Numbered from the stretch's first letter, positions 16,385 through 24,902 are shown. The stretch is 26,598 bases of DNA from Desulfuromusa sp. (GCA_029933365.1 JAOZOH010000038.1:1-26598); one strand, 5' to 3'. Notes: a model not told the origin generated them from the sequence alone. Numbers and translations are program-made.

Positions 16385-16846
16385 ATGCTAGAGCGCCCCG
16401 GTTGGGATGAATATTTTATGCAGATTACGCAATTGGTTGCGAGTCGATCTACCTGTTTGCGCCGTCAGGTTGGTGCGTTACTGGTTAAAGAAAAAAATAT
16501 TATGGCAACGGGTTACAACGGCGTTCCGAGTGGGATTACTCATTGCGATGTGACCGGGTGTTTGCGGGATCAGTTAAAAGTTCCCTCAGGTGAACGCCAT
16601 GAATTGTGCCGAGGCTTACATGCGGAGCAAAATGCTATTATTCAGGCTGCACGGCATGGATCAAATATTACCGGTTCAACTCTCTACTGTACCGATTCAC
16701 CCTGTATTATCTGTAGTAAAATGCTCATCAATGCAGGAGTTGTTGCGGTGATTTTTGGACGTGGTTACCCGGATACTTTGTCTTTGGAGATGCTTACAGA
16801 AGCAGGAATTACGTTTCACCAACATACAGGAGACACAAACAAATGA
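16385..16846 (+). CDS. Deoxycytidylate (dCMP) deaminase family protein
   Basis: Zinc-dependent deaminase of the ComEB/dCMP deaminase group, expected to convert dCMP to dUMP for thymidylate synthesis. Zinc ligands and proton shuttle are intact: HAE at residues 79-81 and PCIIC with C107 and C110; the N-terminal [14 protein letters not shown] block and the SGITHC segment are family-specific. The start may be ATG 16385 (153 residues) or GTG 16379; the ATG is chosen because AGGTGG directly precedes it. It follows the glyA stop by a few bases and its stop overlaps the nrdR start by four bases (ATGA). The neighbours fit a role in deoxynucleotide supply. ComEB is a synonym in Bacillus; I leave the symbol empty. 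Confidence 0.92.
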   Translation: MLERPGWDEYFMQITQLVASRSTCLRRQVGALLVKEKNIMATGYNGVPSGITHCDVTGCLRDQLKVPSGERHELCRGLHAEQNAIIQAARHGSNITGSTLYCTDSPCIICSKMLINAGVVAVIFGRGYPDTLSLEMLTEAGITFHQHTGDTNK

Positions 16847-17301
16847 ACTGCCCGTTCTGCCGTTATGCCGACACCAAGGTGGTTGACTCCAGACTTGGAA
16901 AGGAAGGGAATAATGTTCGCCGTCGCCGAGAATGTCCTTCCTGTGAGCGCCGCTTTACTACCTATGAACGGGTTGAGGAAATTCTTCCCTGGGTAATCAA
17001 AAAAGATGGACGTCGTGAAGCCTTTGATCGCTCTAAAATCATTTCTGGAATGCAGCGTGCCTGTGAGAAGCGCCCTGTTTCGGTTGAACAAATTGAGGCG
17101 TTAGTCGACCAATTGGAGCGTAAGTTCCAGGAATGTGGTGATAAAGAAATTTCTGCAAGTTTGATTGGTGAAGCGGTTATGGATACACTGCACGAAGTTG
17201 ATGAGGTAGCCTACGTTCGTTTTGCCTCGGTTTATCGACAGTTTAAGGATATTAACGAATTTATGTCGGAATTAAATGATCTTTTAAAACATTCGCACTA
17301 G
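16843..17301 (+). CDS. nrdR: Transcriptional repressor NrdR
   Basis: NrdR is the nucleotide-sensing repressor of ribonucleotide reductase genes. The 152-residue protein has the N-terminal zinc ribbon with C3, C6, C31 and C34, the arginine-rich [20 protein letters not shown]-binding segment, and an ATP-cone domain from about residue 48 ([17 protein letters not shown]) to 138. It is translationally coupled to the dCMP deaminase. No NrdR-box-like pair was noticed in this window, so its targets are probably elsewhere. Confidence 0.97.
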   Translation: MNCPFCRYADTKVVDSRLGKEGNNVRRRRECPSCERRFTTYERVEEILPWVIKKDGRREAFDRSKIISGMQRACEKRPVSVEQIEALVDQLERKFQECGDKEISASLIGEAVMDTLHEVDEVAYVRFASVYRQFKDINEFMSELNDLLKHSH

Positions 17302-17327
17302 CAAAAATATCGACTGGGTTACGTTGA

Positions 17328-17355
17328 GCCGGAGTATCTTTGGGGATATTCCGGC
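17328..17355 (+). other. Stable hairpin between nrdR and ribD
   Basis: GCCGGAGTATC (17328-17338) pairs with GATATTCCGGC (17345-17355) over 11 bp with one G-T pair and a six-base loop. The downstream bases ATTTACGTTTTAT are T-rich but not a clean run. It could terminate or attenuate transcription before the riboflavin genes or act as an RNA stability element. It is far too small to be an FMN riboswitch. Confidence 0.5.
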
Positions 17356-17390
17356 ATTTACGTTTTATCTGTGGGATTACATTGACGAAA

Positions 17391-18506
17391 ATGACAGATC
17401 TAAAACACCAGCACTTTATGCAATTAGCACTGAGTTTAGCTCAGCGGGGTGAGGGGAGAACTGCCCCTAATCCTCCAGTTGGTGCTGTCATTGTCAATTC
17501 AGGTAAAGTTGTAGGGGAGGGTTTCCATCCTCAGGCAGGAGAACCGCATGCCGAAATCTTTGCTTTGCGACAAGCTGGTGAAAAAGCGCGCGGGGCAGAT
17601 ATCTATGTCACATTGGAACCTTGTTCGCACCATGGGAAAACTCCACCCTGTGCCGATGCTCTGATCTCTGCTGGGGTCAAATCTGTTTATGTTGGGGTTG
17701 TTGATCCAAATCCTCAGGTTGCTGGACGTGGAATTGAGAAGCTGCAAAAAGCTGGGATAAAGGTCACAACTGGAATCCTTGAACTACCGTGTCATCGTTT
17801 GATTGCTGCCTTCAGTAAGCATATTTCAACTGGTCGGCCCTTTACTATATATAAAGCGGCGATGACTCTGGATGGGAACACGGCCACTACAACGGGAGAT
17901 TCGCGCTGGGTTTCCGGTGAAGAGAGCCGCATACGGGTGCATCAGTTGCGGGATCGTGTAGAGGCGATCATGGTTGGTGTCGGCACGCTGTTAAATGATG
18001 ATCCCCTGCTTAATACCCGCCTTCCTGATGGAAGTGGCCGCGACCCCTTGCGGGTTGTGGTGGACAGCCAGTTGCGAGTCGAGACCGGTTGTCGTATGTT
18101 GCAGCAGAAGTCCACCGCAAAAACTTTAATTGCAACAATCTCTACCGATCAGGAAAAAGCGTCAAGGTTGCAGGATGCCGGAGCAGAGGTTGTCATTTTA
18201 CCAGCCGATTCTGGTCAGGTCTCGCTCCCTGCATTGTGGCAGGAATTGGGACAGCGCAATGTGCAGAAACTTCTTCTTGAAGGCGGATCAACCTTGGCAG
18301 GGAGTGCTCTTGCTCACGGCTTAATTGATCGACTGATGCTGTTTGTTGCACCTAAAATTCTTGGAGGTTCATCACCGTTTGGTATCTTCCCCGGGGATGG
18401 ATGCACAAACATGACAGATGCTACTCAGCTCGAAGATGTGCATTACACGCCAATCGGTGAAGATCTGATGATTACGGGAGATATTGCATCATGTTTACGG
18501 GATTGA
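17391..18506 (+). CDS. ribD: Bifunctional riboflavin biosynthesis deaminase/reductase RibD
   Basis: RibD performs the second and third steps after GTP cyclohydrolase II: deamination of the pyrimidine and reduction of the ribosyl side chain. From ATG 17391 the product has 371 residues. The N-terminal deaminase has HAE (53-55) and PCSHHGKTPPC with C78 and C87. The C-terminal reductase begins near residue 150 (FTIYKAAMTLDGNTAT) and includes SRWVSGEESR and the LLLEGGSTLAGS nucleotide-binding block. The frame is open to 17340, but that start lies in a hairpin and adds a non-family N-terminus. Shine-Dalgarno signals are weak. Its 3' end overlaps ribE by 16 bases. Confidence 0.95.
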   Translation: MTDLKHQHFMQLALSLAQRGEGRTAPNPPVGAVIVNSGKVVGEGFHPQAGEPHAEIFALRQAGEKARGADIYVTLEPCSHHGKTPPCADALISAGVKSVYVGVVDPNPQVAGRGIEKLQKAGIKVTTGILELPCHRLIAAFSKHISTGRPFTIYKAAMTLDGNTATTTGDSRWVSGEESRIRVHQLRDRVEAIMVGVGTLLNDDPLLNTRLPDGSGRDPLRVVVDSQLRVETGCRMLQQKSTAKTLIATISTDQEKASRLQDAGAEVVILPADSGQVSLPALWQELGQRNVQKLLLEGGSTLAGSALAHGLIDRLMLFVAPKILGGSSPFGIFPGDGCTNMTDATQLEDVHYTPIGEDLMITGDIASCLRD

Positions 18507-19141
18507 TTCAATCTGTCGGTAAGGTTCAAAGTCTTAATCGTCAGGGAGACTCGGCACAACTGCAGGTTTCCAGTAGCTTGGTCGACAGTGACCTGCAAAT
18601 TGGTGAGAGTATTGCTGTTAATGGCGCTTGCCTGACCGTAACGGCATGGAATAAGAGCAGTTTTACCGTCGATATTTCGCCAGAGACTATGAGTTGTACT
18701 ACTCTGGGGAAGTTAAGTCCAAACCAGCTGGTCAATCTGGAACGGGCGTTGCGCCTTTCTGACCGTTTAGGTGGACATTTGGTCAGCGGTCATATTGATT
18801 GCATTGCAACGGTCAGACGGCGTTATCAGGATCAAAATGCAATTCGGTTTGAATTTGCTGTGCCCCCGGAGGTGATGCCCTATCTGGTTGAGAAGGGTTC
18901 CGTTGCTGTTGATGGTATCAGCTTAACCGTCAACCGGGTTGAAGGTGATATGTTTGCGGTGGCGGTTATTCCCCATTCTTTAGAGATGACCACATTAAAC
19001 GGTTGCCGCGAAGGTTCACAGGTGAATATCGAAACAGATTTACTGGGACGCTATGTGGAACGTTTGTTGGAGGGAAGAGCCACTACTCAGAATGACCAGA
19101 AGATCAACGTTGACTTTCTTGCTAAAAATGGTTTTCTGTGA
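18491..19141 (+). CDS. ribE: Riboflavin synthase alpha subunit
   Basis: This enzyme dismutates two molecules of 6,7-dimethyl-8-ribityllumazine into riboflavin and the pyrimidinedione. The 216-residue product starts with MFTGLIQSVGKV, the diagnostic N-terminus, and has two tandem lumazine-binding barrels (about 1-95 and 96-195) with GACLTV in the first and the related DGISLTVN in the second. The start lies inside ribD (16-base overlap), so translation is probably coupled. Named ribE as in Bacillus-type nomenclature; the E. coli name is ribC. Confidence 0.96.
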   Translation: MFTGLIQSVGKVQSLNRQGDSAQLQVSSSLVDSDLQIGESIAVNGACLTVTAWNKSSFTVDISPETMSCTTLGKLSPNQLVNLERALRLSDRLGGHLVSGHIDCIATVRRRYQDQNAIRFEFAVPPEVMPYLVEKGSVAVDGISLTVNRVEGDMFAVAVIPHSLEMTTLNGCREGSQVNIETDLLGRYVERLLEGRATTQNDQKINVDFLAKNGFL

Positions 19142-19176
19142 GATAAGATGGCGTCGTAAAAGTCTGGGCATCAATG

Positions 19177-19185
19177 TGGTATAAT
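19177..19185 (+). promoter_or_regulatory. Extended -10 promoter ahead of ribBA
   Basis: TGG-TATAAT (19177-19185) is a perfect -10 hexamer with the TGn extension; no good -35 is seen 17 bases upstream (TAAAAG), which is acceptable for extended -10 promoters. It would give ribBA-ribH-nusB(-hom) a transcription start independent of ribD-ribE, with a leader of about 75 bases. Confidence 0.6.
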
Positions 19186-19249
19186 GACGTTTTTGCTTTG
19201 TTGGTAATTTGTTTTTTGTGAGAATATCAAATAACTCGCGCCTGCAGTT

Positions 19250-19266
19250 ATTCTAAAGGATAGAAT
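19250..19266 (+). promoter_or_regulatory. ribBA ribosome binding site enclosed in an inverted repeat
   Basis: ATTCTA (19250-19255) and TAGAAT (19261-19266) are exact complements flanking AAGGA, the Shine-Dalgarno of ribBA, with the ATG two bases later at 19269. The stem is only six A/T-rich pairs, so it is weak alone. It could expose the SD as a loop or respond to temperature or binding; no function is demonstrated. Confidence 0.35.
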
Positions 19267-19268
19267 GT

Positions 19269-20474
19269 ATGCCAATTTCTAAAATCGAAGCAGCTCTTGA
19301 TGATATTCGCCATGGGAAAATGGTGATTTTGGTTGATGATGAGGATCGTGAAAATGAAGGTGATTTAGTTGCAGCAGCCGAGTTGGTGACCCCTGAAATT
19401 ATCAATTTTATGGCAACTCAAGGGCGTGGACTGATTTGTCTCTCCTTGACTGAGGCCCGTGCAGATGAGTTGGATTTGCCGTTAATGGTGACCGAGAATA
19501 GCTCTTCTTTCGGCACGGCATTTACTGTTTCGATTGAAGCTCGGCGAGGCGTCACCACAGGAATTTCGGTTGCTGATCGCGCTCATACCATTCAGGTTGC
19601 CGTTGCCGATGAGACAACCGCACGAGATTTAGCCCGTCCAGGCCATGTTTTCCCGCTACGTGCTCAAAAAGGTGGCGTTATGGTTCGGACTGGTCAGACT
19701 GAAGGCTCTGTTGATCTTGCCCGGTTGGCAGGACTTAAGCCCGCTGGAGTTATTTGTGAGATCATGAATGAAGACGGTACCATGGCACGGATGCCGCAGT
19801 TGGAGGTGTTTGCCGCACAACATGATCTGAAAATTATTTCGGTTGCCGATCTTGTTGCCTACCGGATGCGTAAAGAGTTGTTGGTTCGCCGCGCAGCTGA
19901 AACCTCAATTCCTACCCCCTTTGGTGGTACTTTTACTGCTATTGTTTATGAAAATGATGTTGATCATGCGCAACATATGGCTTTAATTAAAGGGGACATG
20001 AAGTCAGATGAACCAGTTCTGGTACGGGTTCACTCCGAGTGTTTGACCGGTGACGTTTTCGGTTCATATCGCTGTGATTGTGGAGAACAGCTACATGCTG
20101 CGATGGCACAGATTGAAAAGGAAGGGGTTGGGATTGTCCTCTATATGCGTCAAGAAGGGCGTGGTATTGGTCTGGTGAATAAAATCAAGGCTTACGCTTT
20201 GCAGGATCAGGGGCAGGACACTGTTGAAGCGAACCACTCGCTGGGGTTCAAAGATGATTTGCGTGATTATGGTATCGGTGCACAGATTCTCTCCGATCTT
20301 GGAGTGCGTAAGTTACGCCTGATGACGAATAACCCTAAAAAAATTGTTGGCCTTGAGGGCTATGGTTTGGAAATAGTTGAGCGGGTACCGATTGAAATGC
20401 CTGCCCATCAAGAAAATCTTAAATATTTGAAAACTAAACGGGAAAAAATGGGGCATTTGCTGAAGAATCTCTAG
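19269..20474 (+). CDS. ribBA: Bifunctional DHBP synthase / GTP cyclohydrolase II
   Basis: The fused enzyme provides both branch substrates of riboflavin: 3,4-dihydroxy-2-butanone 4-phosphate from ribulose-5-phosphate (N-terminal RibB) and the pyrimidine from GTP (C-terminal RibA). The 401 residues include the RibB acidic loop [10 protein letters not shown] at 23-32 and the later [12 protein letters not shown] block. The RibA half has the zinc cysteines C258, C269 and C271 in [17 protein letters not shown], plus the catalytic RQEGRGIGL and the substrate loop near TNNPKK. Both halves look active. ribH follows after 9 bases. Confidence 0.97.
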   Translation: MPISKIEAALDDIRHGKMVILVDDEDRENEGDLVAAAELVTPEIINFMATQGRGLICLSLTEARADELDLPLMVTENSSSFGTAFTVSIEARRGVTTGISVADRAHTIQVAVADETTARDLARPGHVFPLRAQKGGVMVRTGQTEGSVDLARLAGLKPAGVICEIMNEDGTMARMPQLEVFAAQHDLKIISVADLVAYRMRKELLVRRAAETSIPTPFGGTFTAIVYENDVDHAQHMALIKGDMKSDEPVLVRVHSECLTGDVFGSYRCDCGEQLHAAMAQIEKEGVGIVLYMRQEGRGIGLVNKIKAYALQDQGQDTVEANHSLGFKDDLRDYGIGAQILSDLGVRKLRLMTNNPKKIVGLEGYGLEIVERVPIEMPAHQENLKYLKTKREKMGHLLKNL

Positions 20475-20483
20475 GAGGCTGTT

Positions 20484-20948
20484 GTGTCTAAACTTATTGA
20501 AGGAACCCTGGAAGCTAAAAATTATCGTTTTGGTATTATTGTTAGCCGTTTTAACAGCTTTATCTCTGATCGACTCCTTGAAGGAACGCTTGATACCCTT
20601 ATTCGTCATGGAGCTGATAGTGAACAACTGACAGTTGTGAAAGTTCCTGGAGCTTTTGAATTGCCGCTCATTGCTAAAAAAATGGCTGATTCGGACAAAT
20701 ATGATGCCTTGATCTGTCTGGGTGCGGTGATTCGCGGTGGAACGCCACATTTTGAATATGTGAGTTCAGAAATGACTAAGGGGATCGCATCAGTATCACT
20801 GCAATCAGGATTGCCAATTGCTTTTGGTGTCTTAACGACTGATTCCGTTGAGCAGGCAATTGAACGGGCTGGAACCAAAGCTGGGAATAAGGGCGTTGAA
20901 GCAGCTATGAGTGCCATTGAAATGGTGAATTTGTTGGGAGCCGTTTAA
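20484..20948 (+). CDS. ribH: 6,7-dimethyl-8-ribityllumazine synthase
   Basis: RibH joins the RibA/RibD pyrimidine product with DHBP to form the lumazine precursor; it assembles into icosahedral or pentameric shells. The 154-residue product has SRFN at 21-24 for substrate binding, VPGAFELPL at 54-62, and [14 protein letters not shown] with the catalytic H89. The start codon is GTG at 20484 with an ideal AGGAGG at 20473-20478. The stop is four bases before nusB. Confidence 0.97.
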   Translation: MSKLIEGTLEAKNYRFGIIVSRFNSFISDRLLEGTLDTLIRHGADSEQLTVVKVPGAFELPLIAKKMADSDKYDALICLGAVIRGGTPHFEYVSSEMTKGIASVSLQSGLPIAFGVLTTDSVEQAIERAGTKAGNKGVEAAMSAIEMVNLLGAV

Positions 20949-20952
20949 TCTG

Positions 20953-21426
20953 ATGTCTAATAACCGCCGCGTTGGACGTGAATACGCGCTAAAGATGTTG
21001 TTTGCCCTTAACCTCAGCAAAGACCAAGCAGAACCTGATCAATTTATCTCTTCTTTCTTGGACAATTTTCGTTTTGCAGATGATGCTTTAGGGGAACCAT
21101 TGGAGGCAATTGATGTCCCCCTGACAACATCCTCTCGATTGTTTGCTGAATCAATTATTAATGGGGTTGTAGAATTTCGTGCTGTAATTGATAAGAACAT
21201 TTCTGAGATTGCAAAAAACTGGTCGTTAGGACGGATGACCCCAGTTGATTTATCAATTTTACGTATCGCAACTTACGAGCTTCTTTACCGTCCAGAAATT
21301 CCAGCCCCTGTCGTAATTGATGAAGCTATCGAAATTGCGAAGCGCTATGGAACCAAGGACTCTCCTTCTTTTATCAATGGCCTCCTTGATAAAATCGCTA
21401 AAAAATCTACCAAGGCTGCTAGTTAA
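20953..21426 (+). CDS. nusB: Transcription antitermination factor NusB
   Basis: NusB with S10 (NusE) binds boxA RNA and promotes antitermination of rRNA operons. The 157-residue all-helical product starts with an RRVGREYALKMLFAL block typical of the family. It also has the C-terminal segment SILRIATYELLYRPEIPAPVVIDEAIEIAKRYG, followed by SPSFINGLLDKIAKK. The ribH-nusB pairing is common in bacteria and supports the call. The Shine-Dalgarno is weak, so translation may be coupled to ribH, whose stop is four bases upstream. Confidence 0.96.
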   Translation: MSNNRRVGREYALKMLFALNLSKDQAEPDQFISSFLDNFRFADDALGEPLEAIDVPLTTSSRLFAESIINGVVEFRAVIDKNISEIAKNWSLGRMTPVDLSILRIATYELLYRPEIPAPVVIDEAIEIAKRYGTKDSPSFINGLLDKIAKKSTKAAS

Positions 21427-21448
21427 TATTTTATGAATTGGGGTTGGC

Positions 21449-22759
21449 ATGAGTACAATTAAGTTTGGTTTGCTCGGATTCGGTACCATCGGTACTGGGG
21501 TTGTCCGGAACTTCCAGCGGAATATTTCAATAATTCAGAAACGACTTGGAAGTAATCTGGAGTTAGTCAAAATTGCGGATCTTGATGTTGCAACTGACCG
21601 TGGGGTAGAGCTGGAACCCGGGACTTTAACTGCGGATGTCGAAGCTGTTATCAGCAATCCTGAAGTGGATATTGTTATTGAGCTCATTGGCGGTTATGAA
21701 CCGGCAAAAAGCTTTATTCTTAAAGCGATTGCCAACGGTAAGCATATTGTGACTGCCAATAAAGCACTCATGGCGGTCCATGGGCAGGAAATTATTGCTG
21801 CTGCCAATCGGCAGGGGGTCTCAGTGTTGTTCGAGGCGGCTGTTGGTGGTGGTATCCCAATAATTTCGGCAATCAAAGAAAATCTCTGTAGTAATGAGTT
21901 CAGTTCGGTACTTGGCATTCTCAATGGAACCTGTAACTTTATTTTAACCAAGATGACTGAAGAGGGAAGTGATTTTGCTCCGGTGCTACAGGAAGCACAG
22001 GAGTTAGGTTATGCTGAGGCTGATCCTACCTTTGATATAGAGGGTGTTGATACTGCTCACAAAATTGCTTTGTTGTCTGCGTTGTGTTTCGGCACAACTG
22101 TCGATTTTGATCAGGTTTATACCGAGGGAATCAGTAACATAGCTGCAATTGATATTCAGTTTGCAGAGCAGATGGGATACAAGATCAAGTTGTTAGCCAT
22201 CGGTAAAAACCTTGGTGACCAAATTGAGGTTCGTGTTCATCCAACTATGATTCCTGGGACTTATCAACTTGCAGAAATTAATGGCGTTTTTAATGCGGTT
22301 CGTTTAAACGGTGATTTTGTCGGTCCGACGTTGTTCTATGGGAGTGGCGCTGGTATGGATGCAACAGCCAGTGCTGTGATGGGCGATGTCATGGCAATCA
22401 GCAGGGATCAGCTTTCCGGGGCTCGATCGCGGGTTCCCATTATGGGTTACTGTGCGGATCAGATTATTTCCCTGCCAATTAAAGCGATGAGCGAGATTGT
22501 CAGCCACTATTATTTACGCTTCACCACAGTCGATCAGCCTGGGGTGTTGGCTAAAATAGCTGGCTGTCTGGGTGAACACGACATCAGTATTCAATCAATG
22601 ATTCAGCCAGAGTGGCATGATGCTGATTCTATACCAATTGTGTTGATGACCCATGCAGCGAAAGAGGCTGATGTTTCCAGCGCATTAAAGGAAATAGAAG
22701 CATTGGATATTATTTCACAGTCAACCTGCTTAATCCGAGTTGAACACGATCTCGATTGA
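21449..22759 (+). CDS. hom: Homoserine dehydrogenase with ACT domain
   Basis: Hom reduces aspartate semialdehyde to homoserine, the branch point to threonine and methionine. The 436-residue product has the NAD(P)-binding motif GFGTIG at 10-15, VTANKALMA, the NGTCNFILTKM motif and YAEADPTFDIEGVDTAHKIALL, which holds catalytic acidic and lysine residues. A C-terminal ACT domain begins near residue 353 (HYYLRFTTVDQPGVL), the usual site of threonine feedback. Start ATG 21449; Shine-Dalgarno weak. It follows nusB by 22 bases and may be read from the ribBA promoter. It ends at the hairpin shared with the convergent acyl-CoA synthetase gene. Confidence 0.96.
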   Translation: MSTIKFGLLGFGTIGTGVVRNFQRNISIIQKRLGSNLELVKIADLDVATDRGVELEPGTLTADVEAVISNPEVDIVIELIGGYEPAKSFILKAIANGKHIVTANKALMAVHGQEIIAAANRQGVSVLFEAAVGGGIPIISAIKENLCSNEFSSVLGILNGTCNFILTKMTEEGSDFAPVLQEAQELGYAEADPTFDIEGVDTAHKIALLSALCFGTTVDFDQVYTEGISNIAAIDIQFAEQMGYKIKLLAIGKNLGDQIEVRVHPTMIPGTYQLAEINGVFNAVRLNGDFVGPTLFYGSGAGMDATASAVMGDVMAISRDQLSGARSRVPIMGYCADQIISLPIKAMSEIVSHYYLRFTTVDQPGVLAKIAGCLGEHDISIQSMIQPEWHDADSIPIVLMTHAAKEADVSSALKEIEALDIISQSTCLIRVEHDLD

Positions 22760-22790
22760 TGCCCTTGATCTCAGTAGTGTAGTTAGTTAC

Positions 22791-22817
22791 CCAGCCGCTC
22801 TTCCTGAGAGCGGCTGG
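22791..22817. terminator. Hairpin shared by convergent hom and acyl-CoA synthetase gene
   Basis: CCAGCCGCTC (22791-22800) and GAGCGGCTGG (22808-22817) form a perfect 10-bp GC-rich stem with a seven-base loop. T content after it is modest in both directions (TGCGTTT on plus), so it is a probable bidirectional terminator of lower textbook quality. Confidence 0.6.
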
Positions 22818-22829
22818 TGCGTTTGACTA

Positions 22830-24692
22830 TTAGTTGGTTGAGATTTCTGGTTCAACAATGTAGCGTTTGATCTTACGAGTGGTGGTTTTTGGAAATTCAT
22901 CTTCTCTGAGGGTGAATTTTTTAACTCGTTTGTAGTCAGCCAGAACTTTACCGTGGTCTAAAATCTCTTTACGCATCAGGGTTTCGATTTCTGCTGCAGA
23001 CATCGGGCCATCATTCTGTTCTTTCGCCAGTGCGAAGAGCGCTTCCTCATTTGGGAAAATAACGGCATAGACTTCCTCCGCTGTTGCCCCGACTTTGTGC
23101 CCGTAGACCATTATTTCTGCAATATAGGGGCTCTTCAAAAGTTGGTTTTCTATCTCTTCCGGGTAAACATTTTTGCCATTAGGTGTCACAATGAGATTTT
23201 TTACCCGCCCACAGATGGAGAGCATATTGTCATTATCTATGCGACCCAGATCTCCAGTATGATACCAACCGTCAACGAGTGCTTCTGCTGTTGCTGCTTT
23301 GTTCTTGTAGTAACCTAGCATAACGTTAGGCCCTTTTACTTTAATTTCACCTTCACCATCGGTATTTGGATTGTCGATTGAGATTTCAATACCATCCAGC
23401 ACTTCCCCGGAGGTGCCGGGCTTGCTCTTGAAGGGACTTTCAGCAGAGATAATCGGAGATGTCTCGGTAATTCCATAACCTTGTAGTAAGGTCAGACCAA
23501 GATTATGGAATCCTACAGCAACAGCGGGGTCTAGCGCGGCCCCGCCACTGACAAATATGGTTTTTTCTCCGAGAGACTGCTGTACTTTTGCGAGGACAAT
23601 TTTACGGGTCAAAGGAAAGTTATAAAGAAGTCGTGAAGCAGATTTTGAATTTATATTCTTCATGATTCGGTCAAGCAACAACCGATAGACGGCAGGTACA
23701 CCGAGGAGGAAAGTTGGCTTGATCTCGTTGAGATTGTCGCCCAGCTTTTTAATCGATTCAGCAAAGCTGACCTGTCCCCCGAGAGAGAGGGGCAGCAAAA
23801 CTCCGCAGACCTGTTCAAAAACATGGTTGATTGGTAAAAAAGAGAGTGTTTGTATTGAATCATCAAGCTGGAAGCGCTGGTTTGCAGCCTCAATATTGCT
23901 CACAATATTTCGATGGCTGAGCATGGCACCTTTTGAACGCCCAGTGGTGCCGGATGTGTAGAGGATAACAGCTCTATCTGTCGATTTATTGCTTGTTTCC
24001 GGTAGGGGGGTATCATGGAAAATCTCCTTATAGGAAAAAAGACGTTTTTCTTTAAGTAAGCGGTGGCGGGACATGACTGAATCTGAGAGAAAGTTGGTCG
24101 CTTTCTTTTTCTTTCCAGGGAGTTCTTCCTGATGAGTCAATACTGAGTATGCTTGAACGGCGGCCTCTTCTATCGGTTGGCAGCGCTCAGTGGAAATATC
24201 AAGATCTTTGACCAGTTCTTTCCACAGACTGGAAAGACTATCCATGGCTACAGCTGTATCACTTTGATCGGTTAATTCCGCAAGAGGGGTATCTATTGAA
24301 ACTATTTTTTTCAACTGTGGGAGGTCGTCTATGACCTCCAGCAATGTGTCAAGTTGTGGTTGTCCAACAAATACGGCTTCGGTATCGGAGTCATTTAAAA
24401 TGTGGCGAAGCTCTGTTGCCTTAAGTTCCTTATCTATAGGAATGGCAACACAACCTGCTCTCAATATGGCTAGATATGACGCAATCCAACGGGGTGATGA
24501 TTTGCCAAGTAGGGCAATATTCGATTTTTCTTTGATTTCTAGCTGTCGCAGACCTGCAGCCAACTTTTCTACAGCATCCCACAGCTTACTATAGGTTACG
24601 GTTTTCCACTGTCCCTTATGTTTATATTGCAGGGCAACCCTGTCTGTATTTCGTTGGCAGCTGGTCTGGATCAATTGATCAATTGTTTGCAC
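22830..24692 (-). CDS. AMP-dependent long-chain acyl-CoA synthetase
   Basis: ANL-superfamily ligase of the long-chain fatty acid CoA ligase group, which activates fatty acids with ATP and CoA. With the GTG start at 24692 the product has 620 residues. Motifs: the P-loop YTSGTTGRSKG from about 245, the GITET motif at 407-411, D481 in WYHTGDLG, VTPNGKNVYPEEIEN, and a catalytic lysine candidate near the C-terminus in TTTRKIKRY. The GTG is preferred over a TTG at 24698 because GGGAG lies eight bases before GTG but two before TTG. Residues roughly 169-236, just before the P-loop, form a longer lysine-rich segment than I expect in bacterial relatives. It stands alone on the minus strand; exact substrate chain length cannot be judged. 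Confidence 0.92.
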   Translation of the reverse strand: MQTIDQLIQTSCQRNTDRVALQYKHKGQWKTVTYSKLWDAVEKLAAGLRQLEIKEKSNIALLGKSSPRWIASYLAILRAGCVAIPIDKELKATELRHILNDSDTEAVFVGQPQLDTLLEVIDDLPQLKKIVSIDTPLAELTDQSDTAVAMDSLSSLWKELVKDLDISTERCQPIEEAAVQAYSVLTHQEELPGKKKKATNFLSDSVMSRHRLLKEKRLFSYKEIFHDTPLPETSNKSTDRAVILYTSGTTGRSKGAMLSHRNIVSNIEAANQRFQLDDSIQTLSFLPINHVFEQVCGVLLPLSLGGQVSFAESIKKLGDNLNEIKPTFLLGVPAVYRLLLDRIMKNINSKSASRLLYNFPLTRKIVLAKVQQSLGEKTIFVSGGAALDPAVAVGFHNLGLTLLQGYGITETSPIISAESPFKSKPGTSGEVLDGIEISIDNPNTDGEGEIKVKGPNVMLGYYKNKAATAEALVDGWYHTGDLGRIDNDNMLSICGRVKNLIVTPNGKNVYPEEIENQLLKSPYIAEIMVYGHKVGATAEEVYAVIFPNEEALFALAKEQNDGPMSAAEIETLMRKEILDHGKVLADYKRVKKFTLREDEFPKTTTRKIKRYIVEPEISTN

Positions 24693-24811
24693 TTTCAAAA
24701 CTCCCTATTTTTTGACTGAGTTGTTCTTTTGGATGTTTACAGCACAACAGATTGCTCACTTTAACTTTGTCCTCTGCTACAGGCAAGCTTGAAAACTCTT
24801 ATCGTTCTGTG

Positions 24812-24822
24812 ATCTTCAAGAT
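24812..24822. promoter_or_regulatory. ATCTTnAAGAT palindrome, copy 1
   Basis: ATCTTCAAGAT is a perfect 11-bp palindrome with a central C. On the minus strand it follows directly after a TTGACA (plus-strand 24824-24829) that points toward the acyl-CoA synthetase gene. A second copy lies at 24861-24871; both share ATCTTnAAGATAT. Confidence 0.4.
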
Positions 24823-24855
24823 ATGTCAAAAGTAGAGTGAAATTGACAAAATAGC

Positions 24856-24884
24856 TTGCAATCTTAAAGATATTTTGATACAAG
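24856..24884 (+). promoter_or_regulatory. Probable promoter of tRNA-Val
   Basis: TTGCAA (24856-24861), 17 bases, then TACAAG (24879-24884) place a start site near 24891, about 12 bases before the mature tRNA. The following AACGCCGCGG is GC-rich, as in discriminators of stringently controlled stable-RNA promoters. A better -35 (TTGACA, 24843-24848) exists but has no good -10 at 17 bases (AAAGAT), so the exact boxes are uncertain. Confidence 0.5.
24861..24871. promoter_or_regulatory. ATCTTnAAGAT palindrome, copy 2
   Basis: ATCTTAAAGAT repeats the 24812-24822 palindrome, centre to centre 49 bp. It overlaps the spacer of the tRNA-Val promoter region, where a bound protein would block RNA polymerase. 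It could also be a chance AT-rich match. Confidence 0.4.
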
Positions 24885-24902
24885 AACGCCGCGGTTTGAT
24901 GT

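Noticed and set aside
17340..17390. Upstream start for ribD at 17340
   Set aside because: It begins within a stable hairpin, has no Shine-Dalgarno, and adds residues not matching RibD N-termini.
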